The notes under the pieces were generated by a model. That model was not told where the DNA came from. It did not search any database and saw nothing but the letters and a program-made list of their open reading frames with translations. From the NCBI RefSeq assembly GCF_000721935.1, contig NZ_KL585398.1, positions 45,676 to 63,136 on the forward strand: 17,461 bases of DNA, given 5' to 3'. This stretch comes from Streptomyces sp. NRRL WC-3549. GTDB lineage: Bacteria > Actinomycetota > Actinomycetes > Streptomycetales > Streptomycetaceae. Positions 7,209 to 16,054 of this stretch are shown piece by piece. Within the stretch, counting starts at the first letter, position 1, and each line of letters starts with the position of its first letter. The position numbers and the translations under genes are program-made.

Positions 7209-7227
7209 CTTGCGTAAGCCCTTGCAG
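7209..7227 (+). promoter_or_regulatory. Candidate MalR-type operator: CTTGCG and CTTGCAG direct repeats
   Basis: CTTGCG (7209-7214) and CTTGCAG (7221-7227) start 12 bp apart in the same direction. CTTGCAG direct or inverted repeats are the known candidate MalR/Reg1 sites upstream of Streptomyces malE and amylase genes. The motifs lie about 60 bp upstream of the amylase -35. Confidence 0.55.
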
Positions 7228-7230
7228 GAA

Positions 7231-7247
7231 GAAATCTCCGAGATTTC
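7231..7247. promoter_or_regulatory. 17-bp inverted repeat GAAATCT-CCG-AGATTTC
   Basis: A perfect 7-bp dyad with a 3-bp centre, unusually AT-rich for this genome. Its size and symmetry suit a dimeric regulator site; a short hairpin in a leader is also possible. It lies between the CTTGCAG repeats and the amylase promoter. Confidence 0.5.
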
Positions 7248-7287
7248 GTGGAGGGGAGCGGGACGTGACCGCGTCGTGTCCAGGGGG

Positions 7288-7316
7288 TTGACCGGGGCAG
7301 GTCAGGCTCGTACGGT
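7288..7316 (+). promoter_or_regulatory. Housekeeping-type promoter for the alpha-amylase
   Basis: TTGACC (7288-7293) and TACGGT (7311-7316) are spaced by 17 bp, close to the Streptomyces HrdB consensus. The expected transcription start is near 7323, giving a leader of about 118 nt. Confidence 0.65.
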
Positions 7317-7340
7317 CTGCTGCGCGCAGGGTTTTGCATC

Positions 7341-7351
7341 CTTGCTGCAAG
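7341..7351. promoter_or_regulatory. Candidate MalR-type operator CTTGCTGCAAG
   Basis: An 11-bp palindrome made of inverted CTTGC/GCAAG half-sites, about 20 bp downstream of the predicted amylase transcription start. It matches the CTTGCAG-type half-site, so a bound repressor could block transcription. Inferred from motif resemblance. Confidence 0.55.
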
Positions 7352-7440
7352 AACCTTCAAAGCCTTGAGGGCACGGCGCGTTGCCACGTGAGGCTGCTTC
7401 CGCCAATCCCCCGCACTTCCCCCACCGCAGGAGGAACGCC

Positions 7441-9174
7441 ATGGCACGAAGAACACTGTCGGCCTCACTCGCCCTGGTCACGGGCGCCGCCGTCCTCGCT
7501 CTCCCCGCCGGGCTCGGCGCCGCCGGTGCCGCCCAGGCCGCCCCGTCCGGCGAGAAGGACGTCACGGCGGTGATGTTCGAGTGGAAGTTCGACTCCGTCG
7601 CCAAGGCGTGCACCGACAGCCTCGGCCCCGCCGGATACGGCTACGTCCAGGTCTCGCCGCCCCAGGAGCACATCCAGGGCGGTCAGTGGTGGACCTCGTA
7701 CCAGCCCGTCAGCTACAAGATCGCCGGCCGGCTCGGTGACCGTACGTCCTTCGCGAACATGGTGAACACCTGCCACGGCGCGGGCGTCAAGGTCGTCGCC
7801 GACGCGGTCATCAACCACATGTCGTCCGGCTCCGGCACCGGTACCGGCGGGTCCTCGTACAGCAAGTACGCCTACCCGGGCCTCTACTCCGGCAACGACA
7901 TGGACGACTGCCGGTCGGAGATCAACAACTACGGCGACCGCGCCAACGTCCAGAACTGCGAACTCGTCGGGCTCGCCGACCTGGACACCGGCGAGGACTA
8001 CGTGCGCGGCAGGATCGCCGGCTACCTCAACGACCTGCTCTCCCTCGGTGTCGACGGCTTCCGGATCGACGCCGCCAAGCACATGCCGGCCGGCGACCTG
8101 GCGAACATCAAGTCCCGGCTCAGCAACCCGGACGTGTACTGGAAGCAGGAGGCCATCTACGGCGCGGGCGAGGCGGTCTCGCCCACCGAGTACCTCGGCA
8201 CCGGTGACGTCCAGGAGTTCCGTTACGCCCGTAGCCTCAAGCAGACCTTCCTCAACGAGAACCTCGCCTACCTGAAGAACTTCGGCGAGGGCTGGGGCTT
8301 CATGGAGTCGGGCAGGTCGGCGGTCTTCGTCGACAACCACGACACCGAACGCAACGGCGAGACGCTGAACTACAAGAACGGCGCCGACTACACCCTGGCG
8401 AGCGTCTTCATGCTGGCCCACCCCTACGGCTCCCCGGACGTCCACTCCGGCTACGAGTGGTCCGACAAGGACGCCGGCCCGCCCAACGGCGGCCAGGTGA
8501 ACGCCTGTTACAGCGACGGCTGGAAGTGCCAGCACGCCTGGACCGAGATCTCCTCCATGGTCGGCTTCCGCAACGCCGCCCGTGGCCAGTCCGTCACGAA
8601 CTGGTGGGACAACGGCGGCGACCAGATCGCCTTCGGACGCGGCTCCAAGGCCTACGTCGCCATCAACCACGAGGGCTCCTCGCTGACCCGTACGTTCCAG
8701 ACGTCGCTGCCCGCCGGTGACTACTGCGACGTCCAGTCCGGCAAGGGCGTCACCGTCAACGGCTCCGGCCAGTTCACCGCGACCCTCGGCTCGAACACCG
8801 CCGTGGCCCTGCACACCGGCGCCCGTACCTGCACCGGCGGCGGCGACAACGGGGGCGGCACCGGTGTGTATAAGAGACAGTCCGGCGCCTCCTTCGGCGT
8901 CAACGCCACCACCGTGATGGGCCAGAACATCTACGTCACCGGCGACCAGGCCGCCCTCGGCGCCTGGAACCCGGGCAGCGCCCTGAAGCTCGACCCGGCG
9001 GCGTACCCCGTCTGGAAGCTCGACGTCGCCCTGCCCGCCGGAACGTCGTTCGCTTACAAGTACCTCCGCAAGGACGCGTCCGGCAACGTCACCTGGGAGA
9101 ACGGCGCCAACCGCACCGCCACCGTGCCGGCCTCCGGCAAGGTCACGCTGACCGCCGACGTCTGGCGCGGCTGA
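7441..9174 (+). CDS. aml: Secreted alpha-amylase (GH13) with C-terminal CBM20 starch-binding domain
   Basis: Endo-acting alpha-1,4-glucanase exported to digest starch; 577 residues as read. ATG 7441 has AGGAGG at 7429-7434; an upstream in-frame codon at 7381 lacks one. A signal peptide runs to about AQA-A near residue 30. Catalytic motifs are DAVINH (121-126), GFRIDAAKH (206-214, nucleophile D210), E237 in WKQEAIY and FVDNHD (296-301, D301). The CBM20 spans about 481-577 ([35 protein letters not shown]). Between the barrel's beta domain and the CBM20, a Gly/Asn linker is interrupted by VYKRQ (476-480), the translation of Nextera mosaic-end bases 8865-8880. The linker as read is therefore artificial and some native codons are probably missing. 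It is followed by a stem-loop and the amylopullulanase gene. Confidence 0.93.
   Translation: MARRTLSASLALVTGAAVLALPAGLGAAGAAQAAPSGEKDVTAVMFEWKFDSVAKACTDSLGPAGYGYVQVSPPQEHIQGGQWWTSYQPVSYKIAGRLGDRTSFANMVNTCHGAGVKVVADAVINHMSSGSGTGTGGSSYSKYAYPGLYSGNDMDDCRSEINNYGDRANVQNCELVGLADLDTGEDYVRGRIAGYLNDLLSLGVDGFRIDAAKHMPAGDLANIKSRLSNPDVYWKQEAIYGAGEAVSPTEYLGTGDVQEFRYARSLKQTFLNENLAYLKNFGEGWGFMESGRSAVFVDNHDTERNGETLNYKNGADYTLASVFMLAHPYGSPDVHSGYEWSDKDAGPPNGGQVNACYSDGWKCQHAWTEISSMVGFRNAARGQSVTNWWDNGGDQIAFGRGSKAYVAINHEGSSLTRTFQTSLPAGDYCDVQSGKGVTVNGSGQFTATLGSNTAVALHTGARTCTGGGDNGGGTGVYKRQSGASFGVNATTVMGQNIYVTGDQAALGAWNPGSALKLDPAAYPVWKLDVALPAGTSFAYKYLRKDASGNVTWENGANRTATVPASGKVTLTADVWRG
8865..8880 (+). other. Partial Nextera/Tn5 mosaic-end adaptor inside the amylase gene (artefact)
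   Basis: TGTGTATAAGAGACAG is the 3' 16 bases of the 19-bp mosaic end AGATGTGTATAAGAGACAG. It lies exactly at the linker-CBM20 border and keeps the frame. The mosaic end is a synthetic hybrid of Tn5 ends used in library preparation, so it does not belong to a wild bacterial gene. Confidence 0.95.
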
Positions 9175-9188
9175 TCCACCCACCACCC

Positions 9189-9224
9189 GCGGGCCGGGAC
9201 GCGATCGACGGCGTCCCGGCCCGC
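9189..9224 (+). terminator. Perfect 14-bp stem-loop between amylase and amylopullulanase
   Basis: GCGGGCCGGGACGC (9189-9202) pairs fully with 9211-9224 around an 8-nt loop, 14 bp after the amylase stop and 40 bp before the next start. There is no T tract. It may terminate most transcripts or stabilise the amylase mRNA while allowing some read-through. Confidence 0.75.
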
Positions 9225-9264
9225 ACCGCACCACCCGACCCCGCAAGCCGAGGAGAACCCGCCC

Positions 9265-12200
9265 GTGTCCCGAACCACTCTGAGACGGGGAGCCGTCGCC
9301 GCGCTGTGCGCCGCACTGCTGCCCGTCGTGCCGGCGGCCTCCGCGTCCGCCGCGCCCAGACCCCCGTCACCGCCCTCGGACGCGAAGCTCGCCAGGGAAC
9401 CGGCCCGGCACGACCTGACCCGCGAACAGTTCTACTTCGTGCTGCCCGACCGGTTCGCCAACGGCGACCCCTCCAACGACCGCGGCGGGCTGAAGGGCAC
9501 CCGGCTGGAGACCGGCTTCGACCCCACGGACAAGGGCTTCTACCAGGGCGGCGACCTCAAGGGCCTCACCCAGCGGCTCGACTACGTCAAGGGCCTCGGC
9601 ACCACCGCCATCTGGCTCGCCCCGATCTTCAAGAACCGGCCCGTCCAGGGCACCGGCAAGGACGCCTCAGCCGGCTACCACGGCTACTGGATCACCGACT
9701 TCACCCAGGTCGACCCCCACTTCGGCACCAACGCCGACCTGACGAAGCTGATCGACAAGGCCCACGGCAAGGGCATGAAGGTCTTCTTCGACGTCATCAC
9801 CAACCACACCGCCGACACCGTGGACTACGCCGAGAAGGAGTACGGCTACAAGCCCAAGGGCGCCTACCCCTACCTCGACACGGACGGCCGCCCCTTCGAC
9901 GACAGCGAGGGCATGGGGAAGGTGGACGCCGCCTCCTTCCCGTACACCCCCGTCACCACGGGCAAGAAGGTCCCCGCCTGGCTCAACGACCCCACGATGT
10001 ACCACAACCGCGGTGACTCCACCTACGCGGGCGAGTCCACCGAGTACGGCGACTTCTCCGGCCTGGACGACCTGTGGACCGAGCGCCCCGAGGTCGTGAC
10101 CGGCATGGAGAAGATCTACGAGAAGTGGGTCCGCGACTTCAACATCGACGGCTTCCGCATCGACACCGTCAAACACGTCGACCTCGACTTCTGGACCCAG
10201 TGGGCCACCGCCCTCGACGCCTACGCGGCCAAGCGCGGCCGCGACGACTTCTTCATGTTCGGCGAGGTCTACTCCGCCGACACCGCGATCACTGCGCCCT
10301 ACGTCACCCGGGGCCGGCTCGACGCGACCCTCGACTTCCCGTTCCAGGAAGCCGCCCGGCAGTACGCCTCCCAGGGCGCGCCCGCCTCGAAGCTCGCCGC
10401 CGTCCACGCGGACGACTACCGCTACACCACCGACAAGGCCAACGCCTACGAGCAGGTCACCTTCCTCGGCAACCACGACATGGGCCGCATCGGGACCTTC
10501 CTGAGGGAGGACAACCCGAAGGCCGGTGACGCCGAACTCCTCGCCCGTGCCCGCCTCGCCAACGAGCTGATGTTCCTCGGCCGCGGCAACCCGGTGGTCT
10601 ATTACGGCGACGAGCAGGGCTACACCGGAGCGGGCGGCGACAAGGACGCCCGCCAGCCGCTCTTCGCCTCGAAGACCGCCGACTACCTCGACGACGACCA
10701 GATCGGCACCGACCGCACCCACGCCTCGGACGCGTACGACACGAACCACCCGCTGTACCGGTCGATCGCCGCGCTCTCCAAGCTCACCCGGGACCACCCC
10801 GCGCTCCGCGACGGCACCCAGACCGAGCGGTACGCCAAGGACTCCGTGTACGCCTACGCGCGCACGGACGCCGAGCGCCCGTACGAGTACGTCGTCGCCA
10901 CCAACAACTCCGCGGCGCCGAAGACGGTCGAGCTGGCCACCGAGTCGGCCGGCATGACCTTCCGCACCCTGTACGGCGGTTCCGGCACCGTCCGCAGCGG
11001 CGCCGACAAGAAGATCCGGGTCACCGTGCCCGGCCTCTCCAGCCTCGTGCTGCGCGCCGACAAGCAGCTGGGCACCCCGGCCGCCAAGCCGTCCGTCCGC
11101 CTGACGGCCCCGGCGGCCGGGGCCACCGGAACCGTCGAGATCACCGCCGACGTCAGCGGCGGCGGCTCGAACCGGGTGGTGTTCGCCGCCCAGACCGGCA
11201 ACGGGAAGTGGCGCACCCTCGGCACCGCCGACCACGCCCCGTACAAGGTCACCCAGTACCTGGACGAGTCCGTGCGGGCCGGGACGGCGCTGCGCTACAA
11301 GGCCGTGGTCGTCGACCGCGCCGGGCGCACCGCGAGCGCCCTCGCGTCCACCACCGCCGGCCAGGCGCCGCCCGCGCCGAAGCCCGTCGCCGTCGAACGG
11401 GACCGGGCCGTCGTCCACTACCACCGCGCGGACGGCGACTACGACGGCTGGCAGCTGACGTCCGGCGGGAAGACCGCCGACTTCATCGGCCGCGACGCCT
11501 ACGGGGCCTTCGCCTGGATCGACCTCGGCGAGAGCACCTCCACCGTCCCGTACACCGTGGAGAAGAACGGCACCGCCGACGGACCCGAGCGCACGATCGA
11601 CCTCGCGCGGACCGGCCAGGTCTGGGTCGAGCAGGGCAAGGACGGCCAGGCCACCGAGGCCCCCGAAGGCGCGAACCCGCCGCAGGACACCTCCAAGGCC
11701 GTCCTGCACTACCACCGCGCCGACGGCGACTACACCGGCTGGGGCCTGCACACCTGGACCGGCGCCGCCGCCCCCACCGACTGGGCCAAGCCCCTCACCC
11801 CGGTGAAGACCGACGCCTACGGCGCCGTCTTCGAGGTGCCGCTCACCGACGGCGCCACCTCGCTCAGCTACATCCTCCACAAGGGCGACGAGAAGGACCT
11901 GCCCAGCGACCAGTCCCTGGACCTCGCCACCTACGGGCACGAGGTCTGGATGCTCGGCGGCAGGCCCGGCTACCTGCTCCCGCAGACCGGCGGCGCCCCC
12001 GCCCCCGACCTCACCAAGGCCGAGGCCCAGTGGATCGACGCGGACACCGTCGTCTGGAAGGTGAAGGCCACCGCCGCCACCAGCCAGCAGCTCGTGTACG
12101 CGAAGAACGGCGGGATCTCCGTCGTCGACGGGGCCCTCAGCGACGAGGGCCAGTGGCTCCGGCTCGGTACCACCGAACTCACCGCCGCCCAGAAGGCGAC

Positions 12201-14538
12201 GTACCCGCACCTGGCGGAGTACCCCGCCTTCACCGTCGACCGCCGCGACCGGGACAGGGTCCGTGAGTCCCTGCGCGGCCAGCTGATCGCCACCCAGCGC
12301 GCCGCCAACGGCGCCCTGCTCGCCGCCACCGGCGTCCAGACCGCCGGCGTCCTGGACGACCTGTACGGGAAGGCCGCGAGCAAGACCGAGCTCGGACCGG
12401 TCTTCCGCAAGGGCACCCCCACCCTCTCCGTCTGGGCGCCCACCGCCCGTACCGTCTCCCTCGAACTCGACGGCCGTACCGTCCCGATGCGCCGCGACGA
12501 CCGCACCGGCGTCTGGTCCGTCACCGGCAAGAAGGACTGGGCGGGCAAGCCGTACCGGTACACCGTGGACGTCTGGGCGCCCACCGTGCAGAAGACGGTC
12601 ACCAACAAGGTCACCGACCCCTACTCCACCGCCCTGACCACCGACTCCGCCCGCAGCCTCGTCGTCGACCTCGACGACCCGAAGCTGGCGCCGCGCGGCT
12701 GGCAGGGCCTGAAGAAGCCCGCGGCGGTCCCGCTGCGCGACGCGCAGATCCAGGAACTGCACATCCGCGACTTCTCGATCACGGACCCCACCTCGAAGCA
12801 CCCCGGCGAGTACCTGGCGTTCACCGACACCCGCTCCGACGGGATGAAGCACCTCAAGGAGCTGGCGGACTCCGGCACCAGCTACGTCCACCTGCTGCCC
12901 GCCTTCGACATCGGGACGATCCCCGAGAAGAAGTCGCAGCAGACCACGCCCGCCTGCGACCTGTCCGTCTACGCCCCCGACTCCGAGGAACAGCAGGCCT
13001 GCGTCGCGAAGGCCGCCGCAGAGGACGGGTTCAACTGGGGGTACGACCCGCTGCACTACACCGTGCCCGAAGGCTCCTACGCCTCCGACCCGAACGGCAC
13101 CCAGCGCACCGTCGAGTTCCGGCAGATGGTCCAGGGCCTCAACGGCGCCGGGCTGCGCACCGTCATGGACGTCGTCTACAACCACACCGTCGCCTCCGGC
13201 CAGGACGACAAGTCCGTCCTCGACCGCATCGTGCCCGGCTACTACCAGCGGCTCCTGGAGGACGGCACCGTCTCCACCTCCACCTGCTGCGCCGACACCG
13301 CGACCGAGAACACCATGATGGGCAAGCTCGTCGTGGACTCGGTCGTCACCTGGGCCAAGGAGTACAAGGTCGACGGCTTCCGCTTCGACCTGATGGGGCA
13401 CCACCCCAAGGCCAACGTCCTCGCCGTCCGCGAGGCGCTCGACGCCCTGACCGTCGCCGAGGACGGCGTCGACGGCAAGAAGATCGTCCTGTACGGCGAG
13501 GGCTGGAACTTCGGTGAGATCGCCGACGACGCCCACTTCGTCCAGGCCACCCAGAAGAACATGGCCGGTACCGGCATCGCCACCTTCTCCGACCGGGCCC
13601 GCGACGCCGTACGCGGCGGCGGCCCCTTCGACGAGGACCCCGGCGTACAGGGCTTCGCCTCCGGCCTCTACACCGACCCCAACACCTCGACCGCCAACGG
13701 CACCGAGGCCGAACAGAAGGCCCGGCTGCTCCACTACCAGGACCTGATCAAGGTCGGCCTCACCGGCAACCTCGCCGACTACACCTTCACCGACACCCAG
13801 GGCCGCACGGTCAGGGGCTCGGCCGTCGACTACAACGGCGCCCCCGCCGGATACGCGGCCGCCCCCGGCGACGCCCTGGCCTACGCCGACGCCCACGACA
13901 ACGAGACGCTCTACGACGCCCTCGCCTTCAAGCTGCCCGCCGGTACCACGGCCGCCGACCGGGCCCGCATGCAGGTCCTGGCGATGGCGACCGCCACCCT
14001 CTCCCAGGGCCCGTCGCTCTCCCAGGCGGGCACCGACCTGCTGCGCTCCAAGTCGCTGGACCGCAACTCCTACGACAGCGGCGACTGGTTCAACGCCCTG
14101 CACTGGGACTGCGAGATGTGTATAAGAGACAGGTCCTACGGCAAGCCGTTGCTGGCCTCGGCCGCGCTGCGCCCCGGGTGCACCGAGATCACCGGCGCGT
14201 CCGCCGCGTACCAGGACCTGCTGACCATCCGCACCACCGAGAAGGACTTCGGCCTCGCCACCACGGCGCAGGTGCAGAAGAGCCTGTCCTTCCCGCTGTC
14301 GGGCACGGAGGAGACGCCCGGGGTGATCACCATGCGTCTGGGCAAGCTGGTCGTCGTGCTGAACGCCGCCCCCGGGGCGCGCACCCAGCGCGTCCAGGAA
14401 CTGGCCGGTACGCGGTACGCGCTGCACCCGGTCCAGGCGTCCGGCGCGGACCGGACCGTCAGGAAGGCGGCGTACGACCGCTCCACGGGCACCTTCACCG
14501 TCCCGGGACGCACGGTCGCCGTGTTCACCCGGGGCTGA
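9265..14538 (+). CDS. pulA: Secreted bifunctional amylopullulanase (two GH13 modules, two CBM41)
   Basis: Very large exported enzyme, 1757 residues as read, expected to cut alpha-1,4 and alpha-1,6 bonds of starch and pullulan. GTG 9265 follows AGGAGA at 9251-9256; the signal peptide ends near ASASAA-P. First GH13 module: FDVITNH (175-181), GFRIDTVKH (296-304, D300), E334 in FGEVY, FLGNHD (400-405). Then an Ig-like region (about 609-697) and two CBM41 domains opening with HYHRADGDY (about 715-800 and 812-900). Next are a pullulanase N domain and a CBM48-like domain (about 1050-1150). The pullulanase GH13 module has FNWGYDP (1256-1262), MDVVYNH (1301-1307), [10 protein letters not shown] (D1375), E1412 in [10 protein letters not shown] and AHDNE (D1545). 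Residues 1617-1623 (EMCIRDR) are translated adaptor and appear to replace about 20 native residues after HWDC. The true protein is probably slightly longer. Confidence 0.93.
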   Translation: MSRTTLRRGAVAALCAALLPVVPAASASAAPRPPSPPSDAKLAREPARHDLTREQFYFVLPDRFANGDPSNDRGGLKGTRLETGFDPTDKGFYQGGDLKGLTQRLDYVKGLGTTAIWLAPIFKNRPVQGTGKDASAGYHGYWITDFTQVDPHFGTNADLTKLIDKAHGKGMKVFFDVITNHTADTVDYAEKEYGYKPKGAYPYLDTDGRPFDDSEGMGKVDAASFPYTPVTTGKKVPAWLNDPTMYHNRGDSTYAGESTEYGDFSGLDDLWTERPEVVTGMEKIYEKWVRDFNIDGFRIDTVKHVDLDFWTQWATALDAYAAKRGRDDFFMFGEVYSADTAITAPYVTRGRLDATLDFPFQEAARQYASQGAPASKLAAVHADDYRYTTDKANAYEQVTFLGNHDMGRIGTFLREDNPKAGDAELLARARLANELMFLGRGNPVVYYGDEQGYTGAGGDKDARQPLFASKTADYLDDDQIGTDRTHASDAYDTNHPLYRSIAALSKLTRDHPALRDGTQTERYAKDSVYAYARTDAERPYEYVVATNNSAAPKTVELATESAGMTFRTLYGGSGTVRSGADKKIRVTVPGLSSLVLRADKQLGTPAAKPSVRLTAPAAGATGTVEITADVSGGGSNRVVFAAQTGNGKWRTLGTADHAPYKVTQYLDESVRAGTALRYKAVVVDRAGRTASALASTTAGQAPPAPKPVAVERDRAVVHYHRADGDYDGWQLTSGGKTADFIGRDAYGAFAWIDLGESTSTVPYTVEKNGTADGPERTIDLARTGQVWVEQGKDGQATEAPEGANPPQDTSKAVLHYHRADGDYTGWGLHTWTGAAAPTDWAKPLTPVKTDAYGAVFEVPLTDGATSLSYILHKGDEKDLPSDQSLDLATYGHEVWMLGGRPGYLLPQTGGAPAPDLTKAEAQWIDADTVVWKVKATAATSQQLVYAKNGGISVVDGALSDEGQWLRLGTTELTAAQKATYPHLAEYPAFTVDRRDRDRVRESLRGQLIATQRAANGALLAATGVQTAGVLDDLYGKAASKTELGPVFRKGTPTLSVWAPTARTVSLELDGRTVPMRRDDRTGVWSVTGKKDWAGKPYRYTVDVWAPTVQKTVTNKVTDPYSTALTTDSARSLVVDLDDPKLAPRGWQGLKKPAAVPLRDAQIQELHIRDFSITDPTSKHPGEYLAFTDTRSDGMKHLKELADSGTSYVHLLPAFDIGTIPEKKSQQTTPACDLSVYAPDSEEQQACVAKAAAEDGFNWGYDPLHYTVPEGSYASDPNGTQRTVEFRQMVQGLNGAGLRTVMDVVYNHTVASGQDDKSVLDRIVPGYYQRLLEDGTVSTSTCCADTATENTMMGKLVVDSVVTWAKEYKVDGFRFDLMGHHPKANVLAVREALDALTVAEDGVDGKKIVLYGEGWNFGEIADDAHFVQATQKNMAGTGIATFSDRARDAVRGGGPFDEDPGVQGFASGLYTDPNTSTANGTEAEQKARLLHYQDLIKVGLTGNLADYTFTDTQGRTVRGSAVDYNGAPAGYAAAPGDALAYADAHDNETLYDALAFKLPAGTTAADRARMQVLAMATATLSQGPSLSQAGTDLLRSKSLDRNSYDSGDWFNALHWDCEMCIRDRSYGKPLLASAALRPGCTEITGASAAYQDLLTIRTTEKDFGLATTAQVQKSLSFPLSGTEETPGVITMRLGKLVVVLNAAPGARTQRVQELAGTRYALHPVQASGADRTVRKAAYDRSTGTFTVPGRTVAVFTRG
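14114..14132 (+). other. Complete Nextera/Tn5 mosaic-end adaptor inside the amylopullulanase gene (artefact)
   Basis: All 19 bases AGATGTGTATAAGAGACAG are present. In frame they give the well-known contaminant peptide MCIRDR. Genomic sequence before 14114 and after 14132 belongs to the same gene, so the order is right but the bases between have been lost. Confidence 0.97.
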
Positions 14539-14556
14539 GCCCCTCTCCGGCCGGAC

Positions 14557-14592
14557 CCGGCCCCGCGCTCCTTCGAGGAGGGCCGGGGCCGG
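14557..14592 (+). terminator. Terminator hairpin after the amylopullulanase gene
   Basis: CCGGCCCC (14557-14564) pairs with GGGGCCGG (14585-14592). Inside, after a small internal loop, CTCCT pairs with AGGAG around a TCG loop. It begins 18 bp after the stop codon. Confidence 0.65.
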
Positions 14593-14622
14593 GGCCGGCC
14601 GGTCTCGTACGGCGGGCACACC

Positions 14623-14651
14623 TTGTGCGGCCGAGGCGCCCACGCCAAGCT
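14623..14651 (+). promoter_or_regulatory. Possible promoter for the CHMI-family gene
   Basis: TTGTGC (14623-14628) and CAAGCT (14646-14651) are spaced by 17 bp, with a predicted start near 14658 and AGGAG at 14680-14684 before ATG 14691. The -10 is a poor match. Confidence 0.3.
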
Positions 14652-14690
14652 GAAGCCGCACCCACCCCGCACCCGCACCAGGAGCGCTTG

Positions 14691-15041
14691 ATGCCGCAGA
14701 TCACCGTCGACTACTCCGCCGAACTCGACGACGGCTTCGACCGCCGCGGCTTCGCACTGGCCCTGCACCCGCTCGTCGCGGACACCGTGTCCACCAAGGT
14801 GCCCGCCTGCAAGACCCGGTTCCGGCGGGTCGAGGAGAGCGTCGTCGGGGACGCCCCGGCGGGCGACGCGATCGTGCACGTCTCCATCGCCCTGCTGCCC
14901 GGCCGCACCCCCGAGACCAAGGCGCACCTGACGTCCGCCGTACTGGACCTGCTGTCCGGCCACATCGGGCCCGCCCCGGACCTCACCGTCCACACCTCGG
15001 CCGAGATCCGGGACCTCGACCCGTCGTACACCAAACGCTGA
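14691..15041 (+). CDS. 5-carboxymethyl-2-hydroxymuconate delta-isomerase family protein
   Basis: A 116-residue cytoplasmic protein of the CHMI branch of the tautomerase superfamily. The N-terminus MPQITVDYS resembles the MPHFIVE start of E. coli HpcD, with the catalytic proline exposed after Met removal. HVSIALLPGRTPETKAHLTSAVLDLL in the middle (given here in part: LLPGRTPETKAHLTSAV) is the family's conserved core. ATG 14691 has AGGAG 6 nt upstream. CHMI proper works in homoprotocatechuate breakdown, but no other genes of that pathway are nearby, so its substrate here is unknown. It is convergent with the TetR gene, 27 bp apart. Confidence 0.82.
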   Translation: MPQITVDYSAELDDGFDRRGFALALHPLVADTVSTKVPACKTRFRRVEESVVGDAPAGDAIVHVSIALLPGRTPETKAHLTSAVLDLLSGHIGPAPDLTVHTSAEIRDLDPSYTKR

Positions 15042-15068
15042 CGAGCCCCGGAGACCACCCGGCGGTCC

Positions 15069-15791
15069 TCAACGGTCCCGCTGCGACGGCGGGGCCGGTA
15101 CGGCGGGCGCGAGGGCCGAGAGCCGGCCGAGCAGGCCGCCGAACGGGCCGTCCGCCGGCTCCTGCGCGAAGACCCGCAGCACGATGCCGGCCATCTCCTC
15201 GTCGTGGGCGGCGCTGACCGCCGCCAGCGCCGCGAAGTCGTGCACCAGCTGCAACTCCAGCTCGGCCCGCGGGACACGCCGCCCGTCCAGCCAGAGCAGC
15301 GCCGTCGACTCGGCCAGCGACACCCAGGAACGGACCACGATCTCCAGCCGGGCGGGCGGGCGCGCCACCCGCAGATGGGCCAGGATCTGCGCGTACGCGG
15401 CCTGCCGCACCCCGTCGATCATCGCGTTGGCGGTGGACGACCCACCGGACGGGCCGCCCCGGAGGAGGGCGGCGAAGCCCGGACCGTGTTCGTCCACGAA
15501 ATCGAAGAACCGGCCCATCACCCGCAGGAGCCGTGCCCCCAGCGGTCCTTCGTGCGCCTCCAGGAAGCGTCCCGCCAGCTCGTCGGCGGCCCGGCCGAGC
15601 GCCGCCTCGTACAGGCTCTGCTTCCCGGGGAAGTAGTGGTAGACCAGCGGTCGCGAGATGCCGGCGGCAGCCGCGATCTCATCGACCGAGACCTCGTCGG
15701 GTGAACGGTGGCTGAACAACTCCAGGGCCACGCCGATCAGTTGGGCTCTGCGCTCGTCGACACCCATCCTGCGCCGCACCCCGGTCGTCAT
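15069..15791 (-). CDS. TetR/AcrR-family transcriptional regulator
   Basis: A 240-residue repressor-type protein. The TetR DNA-binding domain occupies about residues 12-65, with VDEIAAAAGISRPLVYHYFP as the helix-turn-helix, followed by a helical ligand-binding domain (RFFDFVDEHGPGFAALLRGG, ARLEIVVRSWVSLAE). The start ATG 15789-15791 has a weak ribosome site; ATG at residue 9 is an alternative. It lies 25 bp downstream of the membrane-protein gene on the same strand and may be cotranscribed with it. Its ligand and targets cannot be read from the sequence. Confidence 0.88.
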   Translation of the reverse strand: MTTGVRRRMGVDERRAQLIGVALELFSHRSPDEVSVDEIAAAAGISRPLVYHYFPGKQSLYEAALGRAADELAGRFLEAHEGPLGARLLRVMGRFFDFVDEHGPGFAALLRGGPSGGSSTANAMIDGVRQAAYAQILAHLRVARPPARLEIVVRSWVSLAESTALLWLDGRRVPRAELELQLVHDFAALAAVSAAHDEEMAGIVLRVFAQEPADGPFGGLLGRLSALAPAVPAPPSQRDR

Positions 15792-16014
15792 GCCGACAGC
15801 CTATCCGGGGGCGCGCTCAGCGCAGGGCCCGCACCCGGCTGCCGTCCGCCAGCAGCCCGTCCAGCCGTGCCCGGTCGCCCGCCCGCGCCGGCACCGCCAG
15901 CAGCCGCCCCTCGGCCCGCCCCTCGACCCCGCCCGTCGCCGACACGGACCTGAACTGCCGGGAGCCCGCCGCGAGTACGTACCACCGTCCGGCGTCCGAC
16001 TTCCACAGCACACC

Positions 16015-16054
16015 CGCCAGGACGCGCGGCCGGCCGCCAGGACGCGCGGCCGGC
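16015..16054. repeat. Perfect 20-bp tandem duplication causing a frameshift
   Basis: CGCCAGGACGCGCGGCCGGC at 16015-16034 is repeated exactly at 16035-16054. Twenty is not a multiple of three, and deleting one unit restores a continuous reading frame. Confidence 0.95.

Larger units (their letters stand above)
6886..7440. other. 555-bp divergent intergenic region rich in palindromes
   Basis: No gene is supported between the membrane protein and the amylase. The left part (to about 7195) is extremely GC-rich and holds a nested hairpin and two identical 14-bp palindromes. From about 7190 the composition becomes AT-richer and contains CTTGC motifs, an inverted repeat and the amylase promoter. Confidence 0.7.

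Noticed and set aside
7465..9246. A 593-residue open frame antisense to the amylase
   Set aside because: Same shadow effect; it also runs through the adaptor (LSLIHT peptide) and has no domain.
9667..14661. A 1664-residue open frame on the minus strand opposite the amylopullulanase gene
   Set aside because: It mirrors the high-GC plus-strand gene, is dominated by Gly/Val/Arg low-complexity sequence and has no recognisable domain. It is a codon-bias shadow.
14118..15041. A longer plus-strand frame beginning MYKRQ that contains the CHMI-family gene
   Set aside because: The start codon is inside the adaptor. Before ATG 14691 the translation is Arg/Pro-rich noise; the ribosome site and the family N-terminus place the start at 14691.
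15042..15068. A terminator between the CHMI and TetR genes
   Set aside because: Only about 4 bp of pairing (GACC with GGTC) with mismatches; too weak to support.
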